DNA of 5,692 nucleotides. Origin: JAVBKE01 sp031554215 (GTDB lineage Bacteria; Bacillota; Bacilli; JARBTR01). The position numbers were made by a program, and so were the translations under genes. Numbering within the stretch: position 1 is the first letter of the stretch; each line of letters starts with the position of its first letter. Shown one piece after another: positions 1 to 5,287 of this stretch. The notes under the pieces were generated by a model. That model was not told the DNA's origin. It was given only the letters and a program-made list of their open reading frames with translations, and made no database searches. Location: NCBI GenBank assembly GCA_031554215.1, contig JAVBKF010000050.1:1-5692 (forward strand), written 5' to 3'.

Positions 1-49
1 AGATTCTTTCTTGAAAATAAGGTGTGAAAAAAAGGATCGATTGCTTCAT
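1..49 (-). CDS. manA: Class I mannose-6-phosphate isomerase, N-terminal start only (partial)
   Basis: Read on the minus strand, an ATG at 49-47 follows AAGGAG (61-56) with a 6-base spacer, and the frame stays open to the window edge. The 16 visible codons read MKQSILFFTPYFQERI and the next codon begins with T. Class I mannose-6-phosphate isomerases of Bacilli typically begin with a pattern like 'LFxxPxFxERIWGG', and the T fits the expected Trp codon. The enzyme is a cytoplasmic zinc metalloenzyme interconverting mannose-6-P and fructose-6-P. The catalytic part lies outside the window, so the call rests on the N-terminal signature plus a good SD and promoter (120-148). Other Bacilli proteins with a similar start cannot be excluded. 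Confidence 0.6.
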   Translation of the reverse strand, partial: MKQSILFFTPYFQERI

Positions 50-119
50 ATAATTCTCCTTCATATTTGTATTAATTTGTTTTCTATCAAGTGGAAACAT
101 CACTGATAACTCGTAGAAT

Positions 120-148
120 ATATTACAGGATGTTGTGATACTAGTCAA
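120..148 (-). promoter_or_regulatory. Sigma-A type promoter for the manA-like gene
   Basis: On the minus strand TTGACT (148-143) is followed by a 17-base spacer and TAATAT (125-120). Each box has five of six consensus bases and the spacing is ideal. Transcription would start near 113 and leave a leader of about 64 bases before the ATG at 49. The -35 box overlaps the last codons and stop of the holin-like ORF (141-263), so the two units are packed with no gap. Confidence 0.7.
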
Positions 149-263
149 AATTGTTTGGCAACTTATTTATGTGGAATTTTATACGCACAATAATCAGTGA
201 CAACAGCCCAAGTATGAACATTCCAAACTGGAACAGTATCGTACTTGCTTCAAACACCGTCAC
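141..263 (-). CDS. Holin-like mini-toxin (Hol_Tox / type I toxin family), 40 aa
   Basis: The ORF starts with GTG (263-261) and ends with TAG (143-141). It begins MTVFEASTILFQFGMFIL (GTG read as Met), then a hydrophobic run (GLLSLIIV) and a short tail (RIKFHINKLPNNFD). The layout matches the putative holin-like toxins of Bacilli, which commonly start 'MTVYEALxLMxxFGxFI': a short polar start with 'T-V-[FY]-E-A', one membrane helix (about residues 8-26) containing 'FGMFIL', and a basic tail. Such proteins insert in the membrane, and some are type I toxins silenced by an antisense RNA. AAAAGGAG (281-274) lies 10 bases before the GTG; with TTGAT after it, it resembles the extended SD often seen before these genes. 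An ATG at 270-268 is out of frame and gives only six codons, which decides for GTG. The polar end NKLPNNFD is longer than usual. No antitoxin RNA is proven. Confidence 0.7.
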   Translation of the reverse strand: MTVFEASTILFQFGMFILGLLSLIIVRIKFHINKLPNNFD

Positions 264-273
264 GCGGCATCAA

Positions 274-302
274 CTCCTTTTGAAAAGGTTCTAACCTCCT
301 TT
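274..302 (-). promoter_or_regulatory. SD-sequestering hairpin in the toxin leader
   Basis: The toxin SD AAAAGG (281-276) is the 3' half of a 13-base palindrome (276-288) whose 5' half is CCTTTT (288-283). In the RNA a stem CCUUU/AAAGG with a three-base loop would cover the ribosome site. A second purine run, AAAGGAGG (302-295), could pair with the same CCTTTT instead, so two exclusive folds exist. Hidden SDs are known for type I toxin mRNAs. That this one works so is inference. Confidence 0.4.
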
Positions 303-360
303 CGTCGGGAATCTAGCCAATCGCCCACTATGCTTTTTACTACTACAGTGATTTTACTTT

Positions 361-391
361 AGTATATCTGTCCATTCACTTCTAACATCAA
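361..391 (-). promoter_or_regulatory. Candidate promoter of the holin-like toxin
   Basis: On the minus strand TTGATG (391-386) and TATACT (366-361) are separated by 19 bases, which is longer than ideal. A start near 354 would give a leader of about 90 bases before the GTG at 263, a plausible length for type I toxin mRNAs. The -10 box is good and the spacing is the weak point. Confidence 0.4.
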
Positions 392-445
392 CTTCTCCTC
401 TTTCCTTACAAATCATGAAACACCTTACATTTACGCTATAAACGA

Positions 446-474
446 TTGATTGAATGGGACTTTCAGCCTACTAT
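446..474 (+). promoter_or_regulatory. Candidate promoter of malX-malY, upstream of the inserted element
   Basis: TTGATT (446-451), a 17-base spacer and TACTAT (469-474) give four of six consensus bases in each box with ideal spacing. Initiation near 481 would put the whole MITE-like element (486-728) into the 5' leader of malX, about 260 bases. An imperfect TTTA-N5-TAAA palindrome (430-442) just upstream of the -35 box could be an operator, but nothing shows which protein would bind. No good cre site was seen. Confidence 0.4.
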
Positions 475-485
475 TAAGGTATTAG

Positions 486-505
486 CTAGGGTGTGCCTGA
501 AAAAG
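486..505 (+). repeat. Left terminal inverted repeat of the MITE-like element
   Basis: This 20-base end pairs with the reverse complement of 709-728 at 19 of 20 positions. Confidence 0.8.
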
Positions 506-708
506 CTATGTGAAGAATTTCCCGCAGTCCTTTGCCCTAAAAAAGTCCTAGCAGTACGTTGTTGCTAAGCTCCGCTAGGGCGACGTGTGCTGTCCCTGCT
601 GTTTGCTAAATCAAAGATTTAGAACGCAAGCGGCAAATATGCTCGCTATTTACGATTTTTTCCACGACGCGCTAATCGAAAGTTCCTTGTCATTACCCTT
701 TCATAAAT

Positions 709-728
709 CTTTTTCAGACACACCCTAG
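709..728 (-). repeat. Right terminal inverted repeat of the MITE-like element
   Basis: This is the reverse complement of 486-505 with one mismatch. It abuts AAAAGGAGG (729-737), the malX ribosome binding site. Confidence 0.8.
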
Positions 729-737
729 AAAAGGAGG
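729..737 (+). promoter_or_regulatory. Ribosome binding site of malX
   Basis: AAAAGGAGG ends 7 bases before ATG 745 and only 4 bases before the in-frame TTG at 742. The spacing decides for ATG 745. The site starts directly after the last base of the inserted element, so the insertion just spared it. Confidence 0.8.
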
Positions 738-744
738 AATATTG

Positions 745-2367
745 ATGTCCACAAATAAGAAGAAGAACATGAAATCGAGATTTTGGGAGTTTTTCCAAGG
801 GCTCGGGAAGACATTTATGCTTCCTGTTGCATTGATGTCGTTTATGGGACTTCTGCTTGGGATTGGCTCGGCTTTTACAAGTGATCGTACGCTTGAGATT
901 TTGCCATTTCTAGATCAACCGGTGCTGCAATTTATCTTTTCATTTATGGCTGCGGTTGGTAGTTTTGCATTTACTTATCTTCCTGTGATGTTTGCCATTG
1001 CCATACCTCTTGGACTTGCAAGATATGAAAAAGGTGCTGCAGCGTTTTCAGGGTTTGTTGGTTATGTTGTGATGAACTTATCGATTAATTTTTATTTAAC
1101 GTACACAAACGGGCTAGCCACTGAGGATTTGTACAAATCTGGACAAGGGATGATTCTTGGCATCCAAAGTTTAGATATGGGGGTTTTGGGTGGTATCATT
1201 GTTGGTATCGTCGTTCACTTCTTACATACGAGAAACTATAACCGGAGATTGCCTGATGCTTTTGCCTTTTTCGGTGGGGTTCGCTTTGTACCGATTATCT
1301 CAGCAATCACGCTGGCGTTTATCGGACTTTTAATTCCATTTATTTGGCCTTACATTGCTGAAGGCATTAATTCAGTTGGGGTATTCATTGGTAGTTTAGG
1401 TGCACTCGGCTCCTTCCTATTTGGTTTTGGCGAACGAATGTTATTACCATTTGGTCTTCATCATATCCTCGTGTCAATTATCCGGTTCACGCCTGCTGGT
1501 GGTACGATGGTCATTGATGGCGAGACTGTATCTGGAGCGCTGAATATTTATTATGCTCAGCTAGAAGCGGGTGTGACCAGCTTTAGCGGAGAAGCAACGC
1601 GTTTCCTTTCACAAGGAAAAATGCCAACATTTATGTTTGGACTTGTTGGAGCAGCACTCGCTATGTATCATACAGTGCCACTTGAAAGAAGAAAACAAGT
1701 GAAGGGATTGTTCATTTCCGGTGTGATTGCTTGTGCTGTCACGGGGATTACTGAACCGATTGAATTTCTATTTTTGTTTGTTGCACCGTGGCTCTATTTC
1801 ATGCACGCAGTCTTTACAGGGCTTGGCTTTATGATAATGGACTTATTACCGGTTACGATTGGTAATACGGACGGTGGTATTATTGATTTTATCATCTTTG
1901 GTGTGTTAATGGGTACGGATACTGGCTGGTATTGGGTACTGATCATTGGACCAATTTGGTTTGCACTCTACTACTTCACTTTCAAATGGGCGATCTTGAA
2001 ATATAATTTCGCAACGCCTGGTCGTATGACTGATGAGGACGAAAATGAAATGGTAAGTAGTTTACCCGTCAGCGAGGAAGAGCAAGCGCAAACTGGGAGT
2101 GCTTCCAAGAAATCAGCTAAGATAGATCAGGCTACCGCACATGCAGCGATTATGCTGAAGGCGCTTGGCGGTAAGGAAAATATTGAGTCGATTGATAATT
2201 GTATTACCCGCTTACGCCTTGTTGTCAAAGATATGAGTAAACTTGACGAGCATACGCTGAAGAAAAATGGTGCGATTGGGATCATTAAATTAGATGAGCA
2301 CAATGTACAAGTGGTAATCGGTCCTCAAGTAGGACAAGTAAAACAACATATTGAAGCATTGATGTAA
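745..2367 (+). CDS. malX: PTS permease, glucose/maltose family, IIC-IIB (MalX-like)
   Basis: This 540-residue membrane protein takes up a hexose or maltose-type sugar and phosphorylates it on entry, using phosphate from HPr through a IIA protein. The IIC domain (about 10-430) has around ten hydrophobic segments. It carries the MalX-like start 'WEFFQGLGKTFMLPVALMSF', 'FGLHHI' (H239-H240), 'ATRFLSQGKMP' and the sugar-site motif TEPIEF (336-341, with E337). A charged linker (about 431-460) leads to a IIB domain (about 461-540) with the phosphorylated cysteine C486 in 'IDNCITRLRL'. The order IIC-IIB, the length (E. coli MalX is about 530) and many blocks recalled from E. coli MalX support this call; MalP or another alpha-glucoside or glucose permease is the alternative. 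No IIA is present, so it must borrow one elsewhere, as MalX does. malY follows after 90 bases. Confidence 0.85.
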   Translation: MSTNKKKNMKSRFWEFFQGLGKTFMLPVALMSFMGLLLGIGSAFTSDRTLEILPFLDQPVLQFIFSFMAAVGSFAFTYLPVMFAIAIPLGLARYEKGAAAFSGFVGYVVMNLSINFYLTYTNGLATEDLYKSGQGMILGIQSLDMGVLGGIIVGIVVHFLHTRNYNRRLPDAFAFFGGVRFVPIISAITLAFIGLLIPFIWPYIAEGINSVGVFIGSLGALGSFLFGFGERMLLPFGLHHILVSIIRFTPAGGTMVIDGETVSGALNIYYAQLEAGVTSFSGEATRFLSQGKMPTFMFGLVGAALAMYHTVPLERRKQVKGLFISGVIACAVTGITEPIEFLFLFVAPWLYFMHAVFTGLGFMIMDLLPVTIGNTDGGIIDFIIFGVLMGTDTGWYWVLIIGPIWFALYYFTFKWAILKYNFATPGRMTDEDENEMVSSLPVSEEEQAQTGSASKKSAKIDQATAHAAIMLKALGGKENIESIDNCITRLRLVVKDMSKLDEHTLKKNGAIGIIKLDEHNVQVVIGPQVGQVKQHIEALM

Positions 2368-2371
2368 ATGA

Positions 2372-2428
2372 CTAATTGAATGCTAGCTGCCTTAACAGAA
2401 CGATAGCTGACAATTAGATAGGTTTTTT
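2372..2428 (+). promoter_or_regulatory. Inverted repeat with T-run between malX and malY (possible attenuator)
   Basis: CTAATTG (2372-2378) and CAATTAG (2411-2417) form a perfect 7-bp inverted repeat around a 32-base loop, inside which AGCT occurs near both sides. T6 follows at 2423-2428. The stem is AT-rich and the loop large, so at best it would be a leaky terminator lowering malY relative to malX, or a processing site. Confidence 0.3.
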
Positions 2429-2457
2429 ATAAATGAAAAAGAAGGTTTGGGATCATT

Positions 2458-3627
2458 GTGAATAGTCGATTTGATAAAGTAATAGATAGAAGAAATACGT
2501 TTTGTACGCAGTGGGATTATACGGAGGATCGCTTTAATGCAAAGGGGATTCTGCCATTTTCGATATCCGATATGGATTTCCATGTACCGGATGAGGTATC
2601 AACAGCGCTCGAAAATCACATGAAGCATGGTATCTTTGGTTATTCGAGATGGAATCACGAGGCATTTAAAGGCGCAGTAGCACATTGGTATCAATCAAGG
2701 TTCCAGACTGTAGTTAAGCAGGACTGGGTGTTGTACAGCCCCACAGTCACCTTTTCGATTGCCGCTTGGATAAATATATTAAGCGAGCCTGAGGATATGG
2801 TGGTGACACAAGCCCCCATGTATGATTCTTTCTATAAGGTCATAGCGCATAATGATCGGCAGATTGTCACAAATGCACTAACACAGGGCAACCAGATTGA
2901 TTTCAATGATTTAGAAGAGAAGCTCAGGCACCCCCGCGCGAAAATTTTGCTGCTATGTAATCCCCATAACCCAACTGGTCGTGCTTGGACATTGAATGAG
3001 CTACGGCAAATTGTTGGATTATGTAAGCGATATGATGTATTTATTTTGGCAGATGAGATTCATATGGATCTGACGCTCAGTCAAGCTGTCCATCACCCGA
3101 TTGTTCAGGTGGCAACGGATTATTTAGACAAAGTCATTCTGATGACATCGGGGACGAAAACGTTTAACTACCCAACTTTTAACTTTTCTTATCAAGTGGT
3201 ACCTGATCCAGTATTGCGCGATCAGTTTACACAGATTTTAAAAGCAAAATTCGGGTTGTCTTCACCGAATGTGTTTGGGATGATTGCTACAATCGCTTCT
3301 TATCAGCATTGTAGTTACTGGGTAGATGAGTTGAAGGCTTATGTGCTCGGCAACTTTACACTTGTTGAACAATTTATCAAAGCGGAGCTACCAGCACTGC
3401 AGTTTGCGATCCCAGATGCCACTTATCTTGCCTGGATTGACGTTAGTGGTTTGCATAAATCCGATGCGGAAATACAGCAAGCATTGGTTCATCAGGCAGG
3501 TGTTGGGATTATGCCCGGTAGCACCTATGGTGCAGATCATTTTCTGAGGATGAATGTTGGTTGTCCTAGAAGTAAGGTGCTCGAAGGACTAGAACGGCTT
3601 CGAGCTGGCATTCGCGCACTTGATTAG
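2458..3627 (+). CDS. malY: MalY/PatB-type PLP-dependent C-S lyase (cystathionine beta-lyase)
   Basis: This is a fold-type I aminotransferase-like enzyme of 389 residues, almost the length of E. coli MalY (390). It splits cystathionine or cysteine S-conjugates into thiol, pyruvate and ammonia in the cytoplasm. Visible landmarks are 'LPFSISDMDF' and 'HGIFGYSRW' near the N-terminus, 'NPHNPTG' (168-174), D199 in 'LADEIHMDL' (pairs with the PLP ring nitrogen), the PLP lysine K234 in 'TSGTKTFN', and R364 in 'FLRMNVGCPRSK' (substrate carboxylate). These blocks recall MalY more than a general aminotransferase; PatB is the Bacilli counterpart. After the lysine, 'YPTFNFSY' replaces the more usual 'IxGLxxSY', which may shift substrate range. 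The start is GTG with a weak, distant SD (AAGAAGG, 2439-2445), suggesting coupling to malX. MalT repression, known for E. coli MalY, is not expected here. Confidence 0.85.
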   Translation: MNSRFDKVIDRRNTFCTQWDYTEDRFNAKGILPFSISDMDFHVPDEVSTALENHMKHGIFGYSRWNHEAFKGAVAHWYQSRFQTVVKQDWVLYSPTVTFSIAAWINILSEPEDMVVTQAPMYDSFYKVIAHNDRQIVTNALTQGNQIDFNDLEEKLRHPRAKILLLCNPHNPTGRAWTLNELRQIVGLCKRYDVFILADEIHMDLTLSQAVHHPIVQVATDYLDKVILMTSGTKTFNYPTFNFSYQVVPDPVLRDQFTQILKAKFGLSSPNVFGMIATIASYQHCSYWVDELKAYVLGNFTLVEQFIKAELPALQFAIPDATYLAWIDVSGLHKSDAEIQQALVHQAGVGIMPGSTYGADHFLRMNVGCPRSKVLEGLERLRAGIRALD

Positions 3628-3646
3628 CTGAGACAAATTGATACGA

Positions 3647-3697
3647 AATAGGACGCCAGTCTTTTGTGATGAGATCACATTTGATTGGCGTCCTATT
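3647..3697 (+). terminator. Strong stem-loop after malY, probable operon end
   Basis: AATAGGACGCCA (3647-3658) pairs perfectly with TGGCGTCCTATT (3686-3697). Inside, TGTGAT-GAG-ATCACA (3665-3679) forms a second stem, separated by a short internal loop. It starts 20 bases after the malY stop. The run of T expected of a standard intrinsic terminator is missing (TTGTACTAC follows), so it may instead protect the 3' end or be a repeated palindrome of the genome. Confidence 0.55.
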
Positions 3698-3737
3698 GTA
3701 CTACACTGGGAACCGGCTAAAGATTGCCTGTGTTCTT

Positions 3738-4069
3738 AACGACGACTATGCGTGAAGATAGCCAGCAGACACATTGACTAGTCATTTCACCTTTAGATGC
3801 TGTCAGTAGTAGCAAAATCATAGTACTCAGCAGGGACTTGTTCCCAATGACAATTCGGTTGCAAATCACTATGGATGACCGGTCAAGTGACTTCGGCTGA
3901 ACAGATGCGTATCGCTATCAGAAAAGAGAATGGTAGTTATCTGCTATTACCAGATTGACCGTACAATGTAGCAGATACCAGCCTGTCAGCAAATCACGCT
4001 TATGTAACCACAGGTGCAGGTCACCAAACAAACGACAAATCAAGCGATGAAATCGGTATAATCTTATGA
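3738..4069 (+). pseudogene. Probable decayed coding remnant, family unknown
   Basis: No intact ORF exists in this 490-base gap, but pieces read like protein in successive plus-strand frames: 'LVISPLDAVSSSK', then in another frame 'STQQGLVPNDNSVANHYG', then 'MTGQVTSAEQMRIAIRKENG' from 3875 continuing 'SYLLLPD'. The last frame is broken by one in-frame TGA (3956-3958) and runs on as 'PYNVADTSLSANHAY' until TGA 4067-4069. Composition and order suggest one gene with frameshifts and a stop. I do not recognise the family. The minus-strand frame over 3918-4100 (Ile/Leu/His/Arg-rich) looks like a shadow. The boundaries are approximate and the call is uncertain. Confidence 0.3.
4057..4062 (+). promoter_or_regulatory. 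Candidate -10 box of the rpiR-type gene
   Basis: A perfect TATAAT lies here, with a second box-like TATGAT at 4065-4070. The -35 region is poor (GACAAA at 4034-4039 with 17-base spacing), which would suit an activator-dependent or weak promoter. Transcription from either would start only a few bases before the SD of the short leader ORF (4088-4129). Confidence 0.4.
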
Positions 4070-4087
4070 TAAAATAGGAAGCATTAA

Positions 4088-4129
4088 ATGAAAATTCCAA
4101 CAGAAAACGGAGTGAAGGTGCTTGAGTGA
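4088..4129 (+). CDS. 13-codon leader ORF overlapping the regulator start
   Basis: ATG 4088 follows AGGAAG (4076-4081) with a 6-base spacer and encodes MKIPTENGVKVLE. Its TGA (4127-4129) lies just inside the next gene, whose TTG start is at 4122-4124. Ribosomes ending here could re-initiate on the TTG, giving translational coupling. Whether the peptide is made or conserved is unknown. Confidence 0.35.
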   Translation: MKIPTENGVKVLE

Positions 4130-4955
4130 AGTAATGAAGCGATTCACGTTAAAACAGCACAAATTAAGTGAACTAGAAAAAAATGTGATTATTTTTGTAT
4201 TAAAAAATCGTGCATTAGTACTGTCAATGACGATTGATGAATTATCAAAAGCACTATTCACTTCTACTGCAACAATTAGTAGAAGCTGTAAAGCTCTTGG
4301 GTACAAAGGGTTTCAGGATATGAAATTTGAACTCAATCAATTGGAGAAAACGACGATTTTGAGTAGGCAAGTAACACAGCATCATCTACAAGCTAGTTTA
4401 CTGCGCGTAGCAAGTGAAATGTCGCAGACAATTGGTCAAATTGATGAACAGAAAATCCATTCAGCCGCGGGTAAAATTGTGAACAGTAATCGCATCGAAT
4501 TCATTGGTGTTGGTAATTCCCTGTTCACTTGTGAAGAGTCTGCGAAAAAACTATCAAATGCAGGGAAATACGCAAGTGCAAAAAGCGATTGGGATGATCT
4601 GTTTGTGACGGCCAAATCGCTTAGTGAATCTGATTTAGCCATTTTATTTTCATTTAGTGGCGAAACAAAAATCATTCTCGAAGTGATGAATATCTTGCTC
4701 GAAAAAAAAGTGAAAACAGTTTCGATTACTGGGCATCATCAAAATAGTTTAGCGGGACTAGCTGACCTGTCATTTCAGCCTTATATACTTGAAAACAGGA
4801 TAAATGGCGTTGATTTCACATCACGCTTCCCAATTCAAATGATTATGGATTTAATTATTATTGAGACCATGACAATGGGGACGGAAACAACTAATTCTGG
4901 GGCTGTTATTGAGCATGTTCATGGTGTCCCTTTGTGTGGAAATACCCAACGTTAA
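4122..4955 (+). CDS. RpiR/MurR-family transcriptional regulator (HTH + SIS)
   Basis: The 277-residue protein has the standard RpiR layout and length. An N-terminal helix-turn-helix domain spans about 10-80, with recognition part 'TIDELSKALFTSTATISRSC' (37-56) and the typical 'ALGYKGFQDMKFEL' (58-71). A C-terminal SIS domain covers about 115-255, with 'FIGVGNS' (127-133) and the phosphosugar loop 'FSFSGETK' (176-183). Such dimers bind DNA and sense a sugar phosphate in the SIS domain. The likely target is the malX-malY unit upstream, with the phosphorylated transport product as signal; this is inferred from position. TTG 4122 is preferred because GGAG (4109-4112) lies 9 bases before it; an ATG at 4134 would have no well-spaced SD. 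The 494-base gap to malY and its own promoter candidate suggest separate transcription. Confidence 0.88.
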   Translation: MSEVMKRFTLKQHKLSELEKNVIIFVLKNRALVLSMTIDELSKALFTSTATISRSCKALGYKGFQDMKFELNQLEKTTILSRQVTQHHLQASLLRVASEMSQTIGQIDEQKIHSAAGKIVNSNRIEFIGVGNSLFTCEESAKKLSNAGKYASAKSDWDDLFVTAKSLSESDLAILFSFSGETKIILEVMNILLEKKVKTVSITGHHQNSLAGLADLSFQPYILENRINGVDFTSRFPIQMIMDLIIIETMTMGTETTNSGAVIEHVHGVPLCGNTQR

Positions 4956-5037
4956 GTGCAACCGGCACCATTTGCAAAGACTGACTGGGTGACTCATTTG
5001 CTGAAACCCTTGGGGCATTTGAATCAAAAGCGGCGAT

Positions 5038-5060
5038 TTACTCCACAGTTACTACCACAG
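5038..5060. repeat. Short tandem duplication (TTACTcCACAG / TTACTaCCACAG)
   Basis: Two adjacent near-identical units of 11 and 12 bases stand between the regulator and the broken minus-strand gene. They could be a replication slip or two protein-binding half sites. The rest of 4956-5093 shows no gene and no clear terminator for the regulator. Confidence 0.4.
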
Positions 5061-5093
5061 TTTCTATATTTCGTATGAGTTTACTCCCTATTT

Positions 5094-5287
5094 TCACCAT
5101 ACAAACAATCGTGTCTTTTCGTTTCTTACTGCAACAATTTTGTAACCTAGATCTTCAATTACTTTCTCTGCGCATCCTTGAATTCCTTTAAACCATCAGC
5201 AAATATAACCATATCGTCCACTCTTGAAACAATCAAAAATTCCCCAGATGACATTGCTTTCAGTGACGAATCGTTTTTAATACTCAT
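5094..5287 (-). pseudogene. Small hypothetical gene broken by a one-base frameshift
   Basis: On the minus strand an ORF from ATG 5287 begins MSIKNDSSLKAMSSGEFLIV and continues 'SRVDDMVIFADGLKEFKDAQRK' to TAA at 5161-5159. Just before that stop the neighbouring frame takes over smoothly: 'CAEKVIEDLGYKIVAVRNEK' then 'TRLFVW' and TGA at 5096-5094. The joined product would be a compact alpha/beta-like protein of about 64 residues, and the span is one base short of a multiple of three. Both halves look like real coding sequence, so a single deletion (or sequencing error) is likely. I do not recognise the family. No good SD precedes the ATG, so the true start could lie upstream in the open frame (to about 5340). 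The plus-strand frame over 5178-5402 is its shadow. Confidence 0.5.

Larger units (their letters stand above)
486..728. mobile_element. MITE-like element with 20-bp terminal inverted repeats
   Basis: The ends 486-505 and 709-728 are inverted repeats of 20 bases with one mismatch (C496 against A718). The left end reads CTAGGGTGTGCCTGAAAAAG. Similarity fades inward (CTATGTGAA against ATTTATGAA). Between them are about 200 bases with no ORF, so the element carries no transposase and would depend on one elsewhere. CTAG stands at both tips; because it is a palindrome it can be read as part of the repeat, as a 4-bp target duplication, or as a TA duplication with GGGTGTG tips. The parent IS family therefore cannot be fixed from this copy. 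A small stem (CTAAATC-AAA-GATTTAG, 606-622) sits inside. The right tip ends one base before the malX SD. Confidence 0.75.

Noticed and set aside
359..388. 9-residue minus-strand ORF MLEVNGQIY with a GAGGAG SD
   Set aside because: It overlaps the candidate toxin promoter, so it would lie mostly upstream of the transcript start. It is too short to support.
437..450. Possible CcpA (cre) site TATAAACGATTGAT
   Set aside because: Only the central part agrees with the cre consensus; the outer half-site bases do not match.
2392..2583. 63-codon minus-strand frame over the malY start
   Set aside because: It is antisense to a well-supported gene, lacks an SD and shows no family pattern.
3341..3547. 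68-codon plus-strand frame inside malY
   Set aside because: It lies fully inside malY in another frame and looks like a shadow.
4064..4306. 80-codon minus-strand frame over the regulator's HTH region
   Set aside because: It is antisense to the conserved HTH and the translation is low-complexity.
4436..4675. 79-codon minus-strand frame over the SIS domain
   Set aside because: It is a shadow of the regulator gene.
4956..5093. Intrinsic terminator for the regulator
   Set aside because: Short inverted pieces (GCAAA/TTTGC, CCC/GGG) are present, but there is no stable stem followed by T-runs.
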